Positions 33,545-47,400 of a DNA stretch of 64,000 bases are shown piece after piece. A program made the position numbers and the translations under genes. The notes under the pieces were generated by a model, which was not told the origin of the DNA, did no database searches, and saw nothing but the letters and a program-made list of their open reading frames with translations. Every line of letters begins with the position of its first letter. Position 1 is the stretch's first letter. Source of the DNA: Bostrychus sinensis. Lineage: Eukaryota; Chordata; Actinopteri; Gobiiformes; Eleotridae. The stretch spans positions 1,359,501 through 1,423,500 of the forward strand of contig CM036255.1 in the NCBI GenBank assembly GCA_020698575.1. Reading direction: 5' to 3'.

Positions 33545-34260
33545 GAGGACCTTGTTTTGTTGGCCCTGTCTCCCCCATTTCTCAGGCATTCTCTAACTCT
33601 CCAGGAACTTGTTGAACAACCAAGTTCAAAACTCCTAGACACTTCCATACCTCCACTGGTATGTAATCAGGACCAACTGCCTTTCTACATCACTTCACCC
33701 TTTGTAATCTCTGCTACTTCCTGATCCACAAGAGTCCACTCTTCTACACTTTATTCCCTCTCATTTTCCTCAGTCATTAACTCTTCTAAGTCCTCTTTCC
33801 AGCTTCCCATTACAGTCAGGGCATTCCATCCATCTCTTTAATCACCTTAACTTGCTGCACACCCTCAGCATCTCCATCTCTCTGGCTTTATAGTCCAACC
33901 TAAACTATACATCATTATATTCTCTTTGTTTGGCCTTTGCCACCTTTCTCTCACGCTGCGCCACCCTGTACTCCTGTCTGTTCTCTTCGGATGTCTCAGT
34001 GTCCCACTTCTTCTTAGGTAAACTCTTTGTCTGTTTGCATACCTGAACTTCCTTATTCCATCAAGTCTCTATTTTCCTCCTTACAGATGACATACCTGGT
34101 ACTTTCCTGTTTCCCTGATCGAATTAACTGCAATTGTCCGGTCATCTGGAAGCACCTCTTGACTGCCCACAGCCTATCTCAACTCTTCCCTGAAAACCAC
34201 ACAAGACTCATCTTCCACCATTTTGTCCTCTTTTGTCCTTATTATTTTCCTTAACATCAA
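33545..34260 (-). mobile_element. Non-LTR retrotransposon fragment, antisense
   Basis: The - strand reads KKKWDTETSEENRQEYR near 34015-33960 and AVGPDYIPVEVWKCLG near 33690-33640, the linker and RT-start motifs of APE-type fish LINEs. There are many stops. It starts directly after the exon 8' donor. Confidence 0.6.
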
Positions 34261-34574
34261 ACATCCTATATACCACCGCCCTATGCTGCACCAATTTAAA
34301 AATACATCATAGGGACAGCTCAGGTGTTTTGGAGATACTGAACTGAACTGCGGGCTCAGCTGATGTGTGATTGTGCTAAGCTATAGTGTGCATAGTTAGT
34401 ATTTTCATTGTATTTTGTAAAAAAATTTAATTGTCACCCAAGGTCACAAATGCAGGAGCACTTCCTGGTTTGATGTGTCTTTGTAGAGCCTTGAGACCGA
34501 GCATTTTCAGCTCTTAAGAAAGAGAGGGTCTCAGCACACAGGATTATTGAATAGCACAGATTATTCACAAGGTT

Positions 34575-34705
34575 TCTTCTTTTTTTCTGCCCCACAGCTG
34601 GGTTTTTAGGAGTTTTTCCTTACTGAGAAGGAGGGTCTAAGTACAGGGGATGTCCTGGGACTGTTTAGTTTAGTTATTGTTTATGTCTTTATGTTTGATT
34701 GTGTG
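34575..34705 (-). repeat. Interspersed repeat, inverse of 8529-8770
   Basis: Contains TTTTTAGGAGTTTTTCCTTA and GAAGGAGGGTCTAAG, the reverse complement of the 8690-8740 segment. Confidence 0.6.
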
Positions 34706-34814
34706 ACTTATTGTTTGTAAATCCCTGCTGTTGTCCTAGGGTATTTAAATACTTGAGAAAATTATGTCATTACTTCTTTTGAAGAATATGTTCTTTATGT
34801 TCTTATAATAATAG

Positions 34815-34961
34815 TCATTCATACACCAGCGCCACAGACACTGGAGGCAAGGTTGGTGAAGTGTCTTGCCCAAAGACACATACTGTGATGCTGGGAGTGG
34901 AGATCAAACTGCCAACCTTCTGGTCAGTAGGCAATTGGCTCTATCTCCTGAGCTACTGGGT
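34815..34961 (-). mobile_element. tRNA-derived SINE copy (diverged)
   Basis: On the + strand it shows GTGTCTTGCCCAAAGACAC, then CAAACTGCCAACCTTCTGGT and CTCCTGAGCTACTG, in the same order as the other SINE copies. Confidence 0.65.
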
Positions 34962-35194
34962 ACATTTTATAAACATGCTTTCACTTAAATAATTTTGGAG
35001 AAAGTATATTTACATAATAAGGTCTGAACTCACACTCTTCTTGCTGAGTAGGTTACTAACTGTTATTTGAAGTAATCAAGCTTTACGCTATTAAAAATAA
35101 TTATAAACATTTATAATATTAACAAATAAAATGTATGTTTTCTAATGATAAACGATAATTATATTTATAAAATGGTGAAAAACAAAGCAGCTGA

Positions 35195-35435
35195 TAGGAT
35201 TAAAACAGAGACTCTTTATTACCAAGACACTTTAGACCAAGACTCATTATTTACAAAAACATGTTACAATGTGACACATGACAAAGTTATAGAATTAATG
35301 CAGCAACACGTTTTAATACTGATCTGTTCAGAGAGGATTTTTGAAAAGAGCAAAGTGTTAAATGTCTGGAGTGTTTTCTTGTTGAAGAAGGATGTTTGTG
35401 CTCACAGGTTCAGAGCCTCAGCCACCTTCCTTTCT
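35195..35435 (-). other. sgce: sgce 3' untranslated region with AATAAA
   Basis: After the stop (35436-35438) the exon runs about 240 nt to a polyadenylation signal, AATAAA on the - strand (35215-35220). The first 34 nt after the stop stay open in another frame (see findings). Confidence 0.65.
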
Positions 35436-38400
35436 TCAGGAATACCATTTACCTAAAACAGAATAACAGATCAGATATCTCACACACACAGTTCTGAAAA
35501 GCCAGCATCAGAGTCCCACACTGTTATAAGGGATGTGCACGTACCTCCAGCCTTCGAAACGTGGACATGACATAAGTGTCTCCTTCGTTGGCAGTAACAG
35601 AGAGCAGTGGTTAGTCAGCAGTAACAGAGAGCAGTGGTTAGTCGGCAGTAACAGAGAGCAGTGGTTAGTCAGCAGTAACAGAGAGCAGTGGTTAGTCAGC
35701 AGTAACAGAGAGCAGTGGTTAGTCAGCAGTAACAGAGAGCAGTGGTTAGTCAGCAGTAACAGAGAGCAGTGGTTAGTCAGCAGTAACAGAGAGCAGTGGT
35801 TAGTCAGCAGTAACAGAGAGCAGTGGTTAGTCGGCAGTAACAGAGAGCAGTGGTTAGTCGGCAGTAACACAGAGCAGTGGTTAGTCAGCAGTAACAGAGA
35901 GCAGTGGTTAGTCAGCAGCAGTGGTTATTCAGCAGTAACAGAGAGCAGTGGTTAGTCAGCAGCAGTGGTTAGTCGGCAGTAACAGAGAGCAGTGATTAGT
36001 CAGCAGTAACAGAGAGCAGTGGTTAGTCAGCAGCAGTGGTTAGTCGGCAGTAACAGAGAGCAGTGGTTAGTCAGCAGCAGTGGTTAGTCGGCAGTAACAG
36101 AGAGCAGTGATTAGTCAGCAGTAACAGAGAGCAGTGGTTAGTCAGCAGCAGTGGTTAGTCGGCAGTAACAGAGAGCAGTGGTTAGTCGGCAGTAACAGAG
36201 AGCAGTGGTTAGTCAGCAGTAACAGAGAGCAGTGGTTAGTCAGCAGCAGTGGTTAGTCGGCAGTAACAGAGAGCAGTGGTTAGTCAGCAGTAACGGAGAG
36301 CAGTGGTTAGTCAGCAGCAGTGGTTAGTCGGCAGTAACAGAGAGCAGTGGTTAGTCAGCAGTAACAGAGAGCAGTGGTTAGTCAGCAGCAGTGGTTAGTC
36401 AGCAGTAACAGAGAGCAGTGGTTAGTCAGCAGCAGTGGTTAGTCGGCAGTAACAGAGAGCAGTGGTTAGTCGGCAGTAACAGAGAGCAGTGGTTGTCGGC
36501 AGTAACAGAGAGCAGTGGTTATTCAGCAGCAGTGGGTAGTCGGCAGTAACAGAGAGCAGTGGTTAGTCGGCAGTAACAGAGAGCAGTGGTTAGTCGGCAG
36601 TAACAGAGAGCAGTGGTTAGTCGGCAGTAACAGAGAGCAGTGGTTAGTCAGCAGTAACAGAGAGCAGTGGTTAGTCGGCAGTAGCAGAGAGTAGTAGTTA
36701 GTCGGCAGTAACAGAGAGCAGTGGTTAGTTGGCCATAACAGAGAGAAGTGGTTAGTCAGCAGTAACAGAGAGCAGTGGTTAGTGAAGAAGAGACACATGC
36801 CCAGCAGAGGGCGCCACACACCTTTCACAGCTCCATTCTCACCCCTGTTAGTTTATGGGTTATGTCAACTCCAACTACACTGCCCACATTCTGCACTGCA
36901 AGCTGAATGAGTATAAGTGTATCATTAAGTGTAACTGTTCAAATCCTCAGCATCCATCAGAACCTCTCCACTGCATCCTCTCTACCTACAGCAGCTAACT
37001 TCATGTCGTCGTTCCCTACAATCTACAAATCACCTCTTTGGTCTTCCCTGGGCCTCCTGCCTGGCAGCTCTAACCTCAGCCTCATCCTTCTACCCACATA
37101 CAGTATTCACAATCCCTCCTCTGTACATGTCCAAACCATCTCAACCTGAACACATCTGACTTTACCTCCATGAGCTGTCCTTCTCATTCCTAACTTTGAC
37201 ATGCCAACCTAGGGAAATTTATTTGAGTACCACATAAGTGTTGCACCTGTTTGCACTTTGCATCTGTGACTAATGTTTAACATTCAATTTTGACCACAAA
37301 GAAATGCATACAAACATATATATGGCATTTCCATGTTGAATTTATCTGAATGTTTAACAAAACATGTCAACAAAACTAGGTGACTTTGCTGTCTGCAGGG
37401 GTGTAGCCAGGATATTTTTTTACTGGGGAAGCCTGCTGGGTCCTGTCATTTTACTGTGGTGGCACAATATTATTATAGGACTAATACAAAAAATGTTAAT
37501 TATCTTCAGATTGTAGCAAGGAGCTGGACCAGGTTTCTACCCTTTTGCTGATCTAATTGATGAAACCCAACAAACTTTCCAGGAAGTCATTCTACAGCCA
37601 AAGTGACCTTTCTGATAATCCTGAGCCACAAGCAAAGGTCCCCATCTGTTCCATAGCCACCTCATGACAGCTCAAGGTTGACCTAAAGCCCTCATAAACA
37701 CCTCCAGCTAAACATTACCAAAATGTGACAACACTACGTCCTTTTGAAACTGACCAAGTACTGAACTCTGGTTTTATGACTGGACTTCCCAAAGATGACC
37801 CAAAGCATGGACCAAGACTCTCATCTTTGTGGTCGATGACACAGTTAGTCTCACGGGGAGACAATTAAATTTCTCTACTTATCTGCTCAACAAGGTGACT
37901 TTATTTGCATTCACGTGTTGCTTTCACAGAACAATAGCACAACTGTTTTATGAAGACTTACAATCATTGTATTTAACAACTGTTGGGTATTTGTTTCATC
38001 CACTGTTTTTCACCATTGATATTTGTATTAGGTTATCATGAAACCTTTTCTCAGTATGAGTGTAAAACCTAGCTCATGAAAGTGGAGTATTTGAATGTAT
38101 GCCCTTGGGGATGACACTTAGTAAAGGTCATCTGATGTCCATGACGCTGCCTCACACTGTACAACAGCGACTCCTTCCCATTGCGACGCTTACGGTCGCT
38201 GTTCAGGGAAGTATAACCACTGGCGCTGTAGAGCTTCCGGAGGACCTGAGATCCCAGGACCGCGGCTTGTGGCTGGAGGACCACCCGGCACCACCCCGTG
38301 GCTCGGAGAGAGACCGACGCCGTGAGACTCCGCCAGCAAACGGAGCCCACTCGTCTGTCACCATCCCTCCTCCTCCTGCTCCAGATCACCGCCAAGTACG

Positions 38401-41400
38401 CAGTGCGTTTATGACAACTCAGAGTTTGCGTCAAATCTTAGGAGGTTATTTTTCACCTTTTAATACCTTACAATCGCCCATAAAATTATAAACCATGCAA
38501 ATGCTCCACCACAATTAGCGTCATTAATCCTGCATAGCTGTTTTATTCAAAGTCCATCTACTTGACGTTACCTGTGCCTTTCAGTACACTGTTTTACACT
38601 GTTTTAAATCATGTTAATAAACTTCATGCTTAATGAAAGTTAAGTGTTCTCCATCTCTATTTATGGAGTCCCTGCTGGTAACCCTCCCTAGACACTGGTT
38701 TTGACTGTTTAACTGAAATTATTCAGTGTAAGACTGAACATTGAGCTAAACACCTAACCCTTGTCTCTATGTTAGCATAATAAAATAAATAAATAAATAA
38801 ATAAATATATGCTACAAGATGGAGTCAGAGACCTTTTTATGGTTTGAGGAAGCCATGATGTCTGCAGCTCACAGGAGAGCCGTCGAGAGTCGTGACTCCC
38901 AGGTGTGACTCCCAGTATGTTACTAATTTACAGGGGGGTCAATTTGAGGTTTTCTATAGCCTGTATGTAGTGTGTGGCAGAGCCAGACTGTCTGGACACA
39001 TGTTAATTAGTGCAACGTGTTAGTAAGTTGTTCTAAGTTTGTTAAAGCAAAAATATCTAACAACTAACAACTTTGTCTACATCACAACTTTTCATAACAG
39101 TCTAAGAGCCTCTCACAGTCTGTACTCTGTCTCCAGTCAGTACAACACAGAACTATCTGCTAAAACTACAGAAGGATGGCACACTCAAATATGTAGGCAT
39201 TTTAAGTAAACTAATTCATTTCAAATAATGATGAAATGCAAATAAATTATTCATAAAAGAAAGAAAAAAAGAACCAACAGAGAGATAAGACTGAAAATCT
39301 TTGTTTATGTCTGACTCACGGCTCAGTTACTGGCTCTGATCAACTGTAGCCTCACTGCTGTGGCACAGCCCAGCTCCTGTCAGCTCCTTTCTGCTCCTGT
39401 GTGCAGTGCTCATGCCTTTGCTTTCAGGCTCTGCCACAATAAAGTTGTTTCTGCTGCTGGAAAAGGATAAAGTTTTATTTTGAAGGGTCACATGAGGTGG
39501 TTGATTGCTATTAACAGAAACTTCCCCATCCAGCCTGCAGTTTCTCCTCTGCTCTTCTCCATCTCTTCTTCATCTCTCTTACTTTTGATCATAATTAATA
39601 ATGAAGTGATTGGAAATAATGATCTTTCCTGTAATAGTTTTTGAGTAAAAGAGACACTGGACCTAAAAAAACACCGCAGGTGTTCACAGATGGAATGGTA
39701 TTAAACCACGCGTCTTAGCCCTTATGCTTTTACAAACTTTAACGGTACATATCTCTGTGATATCTATCAACACAAAATAAAAACATGTCATGAGGTCTTA
39801 TCTCTCAGTATGATGTAGCTGCTCTATGTCAAGCCCTTTGTTTCACAACAGCTGAAGCGAAGAAACTGCTGTATGAGCGAGCCCACATTACCGCTTTATG
39901 TTGAAGGAAAGGGTAGTGCAATTCGGTAGTGCAGTCCAGTAAGCCACCGGCACAAAACAACAGCGGGGTCATCAGGTTTTTGCGTACTTTTAGAGCAGTA
40001 AATCGTACCAGCATACTTTGATGTCAAAATGTGTACCTGATATGCAAAATGCGTACAGGTTGGCATGTCTGCTAACTGTTGACAGTCTGTAGACAGCTGT
40101 TTTGTAGCGGGTCTGAACCAGGCTGTAGGTTACACTTACACATTTTTTTTGAAACAGTTCAATCTTTCTTTAAAAACTGTGAGTCCCTAAACTAACTAAC
40201 TAACTAACTAAAATGATCTGTCATGTCACTTTAATGAAAAATAGTTGCAACAATAGAAAGAAAGTATAGTGAAACAATTAAAAAGAAAATGTTGAAAGTT
40301 GAATGATTAAAAAGCATTAAAGTAACTGAACTAAAAAATCAAAAGATCGCAACAGTGGCTCTCAGACTTCCTTGGGTATGCAGACTTCTTCTGTTGGTAC
40401 TCGGGAGTCTTTTGCAGTTGATGTTCTGATTTAGTTTAAGTTAGAGCCAGTTTCAGTCCTGCCCTGATTTAGTTCTGGTTTATTTCTGGTTTAGTCCTGT
40501 TTTATTTGAGGACTTTTTCAGGTTTAGTCTTAATTTTAGTCCTGGTATAGTCCCTGTTTGTTCTTATTTAGTAATGCATTTTTCTACATTAATCCCTTGG
40601 TTTAAATCTGGGTTAGTCCTGATTTTCGGCTTATTTTTTCTGAGGTGGTACTTGGTGTGAAAAGTCTGAGAACCATTGCTCTACAATACTTGACCAAATA
40701 TGTGCTAGGTCAGGAAGTCCCTCATACTAGCCTGGTGAAATATGGCCTGACAGAAGAGTTGGGAAAACGCATGGTCATATAATGGTCACATCCACAAGAC
40801 AAAATGACAAAATGAACTTCTCTGCATTCACGATAGCTCACATCTTCAGTGAGAAGAACATGTCTCATCACATTTGTTCTGAGATCTCTGAACAGCTGTG
40901 TGGCCTTTCAGAGAACACTTCTCTGGTGTTTCTCAGCATTTCTGTGCAGTGTTCTCACAGTCAGGACGTTTGTCTCTGGATCTGAACATGGGACTTTTGT
41001 ATGTCCCAAAATGGACTGTGTCATGTAAAGTGTATCAGTGTTTTCATAAAAAAGAAGAAGGCTTCCTTAAGTGAAGTGCTTAGTTTCTCTTTCTTTGGTG
41101 TGGAGGGTCAGGGGTTCAATTCCCTATATCAAGTATGTTAATGAAAGGTTTGTCAATGATAATGTTGCAAATTAAAAATGACTTCACTAAAATCATTTAT
41201 GAAAGTACAAAACTGTACTTTCTGAGTACATTTTCTTCAGGGACAAAGTGGTTACTAATACTCTAGCCTCAACCAGATAGTCCTAGCATCAGGCCAGGTT
41301 TGGAACATACTAACAGTAGTAGTTTATAGTAGTGTCAGCAGTATTATTAATGGTAGAAGTAGTGGAAGTATAAGCAGTAGTATTCAAAGTATTAGTAGTG

Positions 41401-44400
41401 GTTGTGGTGGTAGCAGTCATAATAGTAGTAGTAGCAGTAGCGGTAGTAAACTTAAGAAAACATACTCTTTTCCCACTGCCTGTGTCAGTGTAGGAGCTCA
41501 GATCAGTGCTGGGTGTCTGGATCAGGACCTAGTTCAGACCTGGTCTTTCTCTGAACATGTCTGATTTCTGTCGTGTGTATTAGGTCTATGCACTTTGGTA
41601 TCAGAGTGTAGTGTTTTAGTGACAGTTTTCAGGACCTGACAGAAAGTTCTGCAGTTCTGATTCATGGGTCAAAAGCAGATAGCTGTATTTTTTTGCTGGT
41701 GCAGCCTAGTCACTTCAAAGGCGTTTAGCAGGAGGGAGTGAGACCTCTTGCCTTCACCTCGAGGAGCTGACTCCAGAGAACAGAAGGATCCTGGCCATGG
41801 GAAACAGCCTACCAGTGCAGTGTTGTGATGAAAGTGTGGAGGTAAGAATGTGTGCCAATTAGAGCAGACTTTTTGCTCCGTGTGTATCCAGTTTTCAAAG
41901 GTATGCATTTACTAACATTTCAGTCTAATGAGCAACAGTTAGGTGTGTGAAGGCCACACAAGCCTTCAGAGATTTGAGAGAAATGTTTTTATTGATTTAT
42001 GAGAGGTCAGACCAACCTGAGGGCCGCTGTTGTGGGATGGTGATCTGGTTCTGCAGGTTCCTGAAACAACAGGAGTCACGTGAATATCAGAGTGTCTTTA
42101 AGATCCATAAGAACCATCACGGGATCACGGGACAGGCACATTTACAAGAAAACATGCTGCCAGTGCTCAAACAGGATTAAAAGATCATGTATGGCTTAGA
42201 CTTTCTCCTGAGCAGTGGACAGCCTGCCATACTGCTGGTGGGAGCTTAAAGTCAAGCTAAAGATATAAGTATTTATTCAAAATGGCTTTGTAGCAATAAC
42301 TGTGGATGCACAAGTTAATAATAGGACACTCATCACTGAGCCATTACTCTGAGCCATTACTCTGTTCACTGTAAAGCCTTTAGCGTTACTAGCTCATAAA
42401 TAAAACAACCAACAAACAACAAATATCAAGTCACTTCCTAATGTTCTCTGCCACGACACTGACATTACATAAAGTCTGTCTCTTATGTATTAGCTTCCCT
42501 TCACTATTAGCAAATGGACTATATACAACTGTCCTGGATACATCTTTAGCACAGTGCGTCCTACAAGTGGCCTACTGTAGTTCTCCCCAAGGTTTCTATT
42601 TTTCCCATATAATACAATTTATGTGAATGTTCTCTACACAGTCACTGACATTACACACATACCATGATTTAACTGGAAAACATCAATAAATTTATAATAT
42701 TTAACTATGAGTTATGTTATTGCTCTATTACTCCAGGAATGATGGTAACATAAACATCTGTGTGGGTTTTTTTTACATGTTGAATCATTTATTTTATTTA
42801 TTATTATATTACTATTATTATTATTTTATGTTAAGAGCATTGTGTGTAAGAGATTGATGTGAATATCTTTAATATGTATTAAAAAAAACATGTTGAATTG
42901 ACTCCAGAAAGAGTAGCTGTGCTTTGTAGCAGTTATTTGCTAAAACCATCTTGTTTAAGGACAGTTAGTTGTTGTGTTTTTTAGCAGTGTTTTATGGCAG
43001 TCAGTTTAACTTTCTTATGTTGGCTCCAAATTGTTAGGAACCCTTACAACTAGCTACATTTGTGCTAAATGATATTTGATATGATTTCTCTCAGAGAGGT
43101 CCAACCAAATGAACAAAACAACAGCTTACGTCTGCGTCTGCATGAGGGGCATGCTTGTGGTTTCATAGTTGTCCGGGTGGAGGGGGGGCACCACCTCTCC
43201 ACTCACAGGGTTGAAGACGGGCAGAGTGGACAAGGGCCAGGAGATTTCCCTGTTCTTGGACAGGCTGCGCAGCTCTTTGGTGGACTTCTGGATGGAGCTG
43301 TGCTGCACCAGCTGGATACTGCACAACAAACATTTAGAAAAGACTTCAAAAAATAGACAAGGAAGACAAGAAAAATGCACCTCCTTAAAATTTTTGGGCA
43401 TTTAGAACCATTGAGACTATTATAGTTCTCTGTGTGTTCTACGTGTGTTCTCCAAAAGGCTGCTAGAACTACTTGTTATTGCTATATCAGCAAAAGCTGA
43501 CAAATGTCCAATCAGAGAGTGTTGTTAAGTGACAAAATATCGATTTCTTAGATCACTTAGAAATCAACTCCATCTACATGACCAAGTGTGGCAATCTAAT
43601 ACAACAATTAAATATTGTAATACTCAACATAGTTAAAGCATATCCCCTATTTGTCTGATACTGTGCTGCCTTAATGGCAGGGATGTTCTGCAAGTAAGCT
43701 CATAGAAGCAACAGTATGACAGAAAGCTAGTCATAATCACTCTTCTTACCTTCTGTCTTTTCCTTTCCGTGTTACCACAGTGAATCATCTGCCACCTAGC
43801 ATACAGTCATTCATGCCTACCTGACGGAACCCTCTGCATTTATCTGGGCTTGGGACCAGCATAAAATGTAAACTGGCTTGTTTGCACAACAACTTGTTCA
43901 TTTGTAAATTAAGGCGGTGTTTTTCTTGTTATATCAAACATGACAATTGGGTAACAGTAATAAAATAGTTTTTTTTTTTGTGAAATGCTTCATCAGACTT
44001 GTTTTTTTTTTTTTTTTTACTTAAAGATGCACTGTATTGTAACGGTTGTATTAACAATTGCAAGTAATTCATTAAAGTAACCAACACGTTTCAAAATGCT
44101 GATGTGTGCAGTTACACAGGCCTACTGACTACATGAATATCTTCAAACATTAGACACTTTCTTAGAATTGTATTCATTTGTGTATAAAGCAGACTTATGT
44201 CTGTAATGCCCTGAACAAACCTTCACTCAAAACAAGGTCTGTGTAAACCAGGTCTAAACTAGAGATAAACCAGGTCTAAACCAGGATTAAACCAGGAGTA
44301 AATCAGTGCTAAACTAGAACTACACCTTTTAAAGTTTAAAAGTTTAGTAAAAGTTAAAAGTTAAAAGTAAGTTTAAAGAGTTTAAACCTACATTATCTCT

Positions 44401-47400
44401 AGTCTAAACCAAGTCTTAACCAAGTCTAAACCAGGTCTAAACTGGGACTAAACCAGGTCTAAACCAGGATTAAACTAGAATTAAACATGGACTAAATAAG
44501 GTCTAAACCATGACTATACCAGGTCTAAACCAGTGCTAACCAGAACAAAATCAGGTCTGAACCAGGGATATTTTCTCTCAACTGACCTCAGACTCTGAAG
44601 TACAGATTTTGGGCAGCCCATTTACATGAAAGAATGGTCACACAGATGAGCTTGATTTATGAGCTATGAATTATGAAATATGACCAAAAGATGAGGCGCA
44701 AACCAAAGGAAGCACAGAGAGGTAAAGACTTACTCTGGTGTTTGCATGTTTCGTTTGACCCTAGAAACAAAACAAAATGGATGAATTAAACAGTCATATT
44801 ATTAGAGACAGCTGCAGACATGAGTGAGGTGTGGTATGGACAGGATGGACGCAGAGATGAGGTGGACTGACACCACTGGGGCTACACCATTTACTAGGGC
44901 TGGGCAATATCCTCCTATACCATGTACATTATACCTTCATTTATTTTTCCAGACAGCAAGAACTTGAGAACTGTGCGCTGATAGAATAACTAGTAATTTT
45001 ATGTTTTTTGTTTCTAAAGAGATACTCCATAGACATTTTGATTTTCTTTCATCAAAAAAAGACATTTGTTTCAGGAATTCAGACCTTGGTCACACATAAC
45101 CTTAACCTATGGTGGTTAGTGAGCACCAGAGATTGTACTTTAAGGAGTCATTTCACAACATACTTTTTACTTGTACTTGAGTAATATTATTTTAAAGTCA
45201 CAATACTCTTAATTGAGTACAATGTTTTGGTATCTCTACTACCTCTGACTACAACTCTGTAGGTTGAACACTATGCTGTGTGTGATTAAGAGCAGCATTC
45301 CTCACTGGGGACACTGCGGCAGCGAGCATGGTTTGCGTGCGTCTGAGTAAAAGCATTTACACGGAGGACGTCGCAGCTCATGTGCATCTATGTTTTACAG
45401 ACTGCTCACCGTCAAAACACAAAGCTGTGGCCTTCTTCTCCTTCATGTTGTCATTATAAAATGGCTATTTGGTGTTGGAATTTAGATGATATTTTTCTTT
45501 TTTCTGTCTTGTGGAACGACATGGGAAGTAATTCCTAGGACGTCTTCGACACTCACCAGTGTGAACTGTCAGACTGAAAAACAGAAAGCAGTTCATACAC
45601 GGCTGACGTGACACTGATGTTGTGCTGACGTGTTGTTCTGCTGGTGTAAATTGGGGGTTACAGAATTGATTATTTAATTCAAGTTTTTTATTTGGTCATA
45701 ACATATTTAAATTTAAGACTCAACACTTCGGCCTCAAACACACTTTTGCTGCAGTGTCAGCTGCGAGGCAGTTCTGCAGGTGTGCACACCAACAGCGTGA
45801 GCCACAATGCTGCAGCCATACCTCTGTATTTCTCTACAGTAATGCCATTTAGAAGTCAAGAGTACAGCCACATATAATAGACCTACTTTGACTATAGTTT
45901 GAATAGATGTGTATTTACCATCTTTGTAGGCTAGACATTGCAAATGTGAACCTTTGTTAAGTCCTAAATCACTGTCCACCAGAGCCAGTGATCCTTGTGT
46001 CAGGCAGTGCAGATGGTAATTGTAAAAAGGTGCTTTCAAGTGCAAGCTTATTTTCTTGTGAGAAAACAACAGTTTTCAAGCAGTGAAAACAGCTCCCCAA
46101 CACTTTTGCCTCAAATGAGTGTTGGGTAACCTCAGATGAAGCGAGTTCAGGCCGTGAAGTGTCTGAAACAAACAATATTGCATAGAAATATATCAGAATA
46201 TTTTAAAAGCTTAATATATCACCCAGCCCTACACTATACACAACTAAAATATTACATAAACGTATGGAAACGGAACACAAAGAGGTCTTACAGGTAGATG
46301 GAAATGACAAGCTGCATTACAATCCCAATTGTTCCTGTAAATAACTGTTTCTCTGTCTTTTGGAAGTGTTTGGTCTGATAGCAGAGCTGCGGTTGTGTGC
46401 GGTATGGGCCTATTGTTTAGATTGGAGGGCAGAGCACTTACACCCCTTCCCTTCTGCAGCACATGGCGTAGCCCAGGATGAAGAACAGAACGAGTGCCAC
46501 AGCAGCGGGAACGGCCAGTGTCACCAGGAAGTCAGAGAAGTAGTCCCGGCTCTTCAGGGACTCAGAGGGAGGGTTGTACTCCCCAAACTCAGGCAAGATC
46601 CCTGGGCCAGGGTCGGGACGGTTCACGTACACCGGGACTACTTTAGTGATGTCCACCTGAAGAAACAAAAGAGTGCTTTAACTGAAGACATTTTTCTGCT
46701 ACAAAGTACAATATTGGTAAGGTGAATTTTGTGCTCCAGGACCCTGTGGTTTGTTCAGAAAAACTTTTAGAGTCCTCAGACAGTAGAGGTTTCTGATGGG
46801 GTGGTCAAGGATATTCTCACTAAAGCTTTGAAATGGGTTGTTTGTTTTGTATTTATCTTAGAGGTTCTTAAACTGTGGCATGGGCACCACTGGTGGTGCC
46901 TGGGTATCTCCAGGTGGTACTCAGGCCAGGGTCTTTTACAGTTCATGCCCTGATTCTGTTAAGTCCTGGTTTAGACCTGTTTTAGTCCTGGTTTAGACCT
47001 GTTTCAGTCCTGGTTTTAGTATAATATTATATTTTTCTGTGTTAAGGCCTATTTTATCCCTTAGTCCAGATTTAGGCTCATTGTAAAGATGGTACTTGAA
47101 AAGCCATGTATTTTCTGAGGTGGTACTTGGTGTGAAATATTTGAGAAACACTGACTTATCTGACATGGCTGGGACTTCCTCTTGGCAAGACTGGGTGAAC
47201 ATTTTACACATGTGAAATACTATAGCCCTATTTTGAAGGATGAGCAGCTTCTGTGTAGAGCTGAAGCTCAGTTCTTCACTCATTTATTTATCTATTGAGC
47301 AAGATGACCGTGTTTTAAAAAGATGGGAAGCATACTGGATCTTAGCATACTTTACCTTACAGATTATAGACTCTATGTACAAGAGGTCCTAATGATGCAC

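Noticed and set aside
35533..35955. 140-codon open frame of nine-residue repeats (and its minus-strand counterpart)
   Set aside because: It is a by-product of the 27-bp minisatellite: any frame without a stop in one unit stays open. There is no start context, no flanking coding signal, and the array lies in an sgce intron.
35590..36783. CRISPR-like regular repeats
   Set aside because: There are no unique spacers between the repeats, and the DNA is from a vertebrate.
38099..38491. 130-codon open frame in a GC-rich patch of sgce intron 10
   Set aside because: No recognisable domain on either strand, and frames are long mainly because of high GC content. It may be the interior of an old transposon.
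42780..42832. Regulatory AT-rich element
   Set aside because: A simple ATT microsatellite; nothing else supports a function.
43130..43318. sgce ending at the in-frame TAA after MQTQT in exon 9
   Set aside because: The TAA overlaps a GTAAGC donor, the exon length (189) equals the human exon, and a matching exon 10 (NLQNQITIPQQ) exists at 42017-42060. The stop is therefore spliced out.
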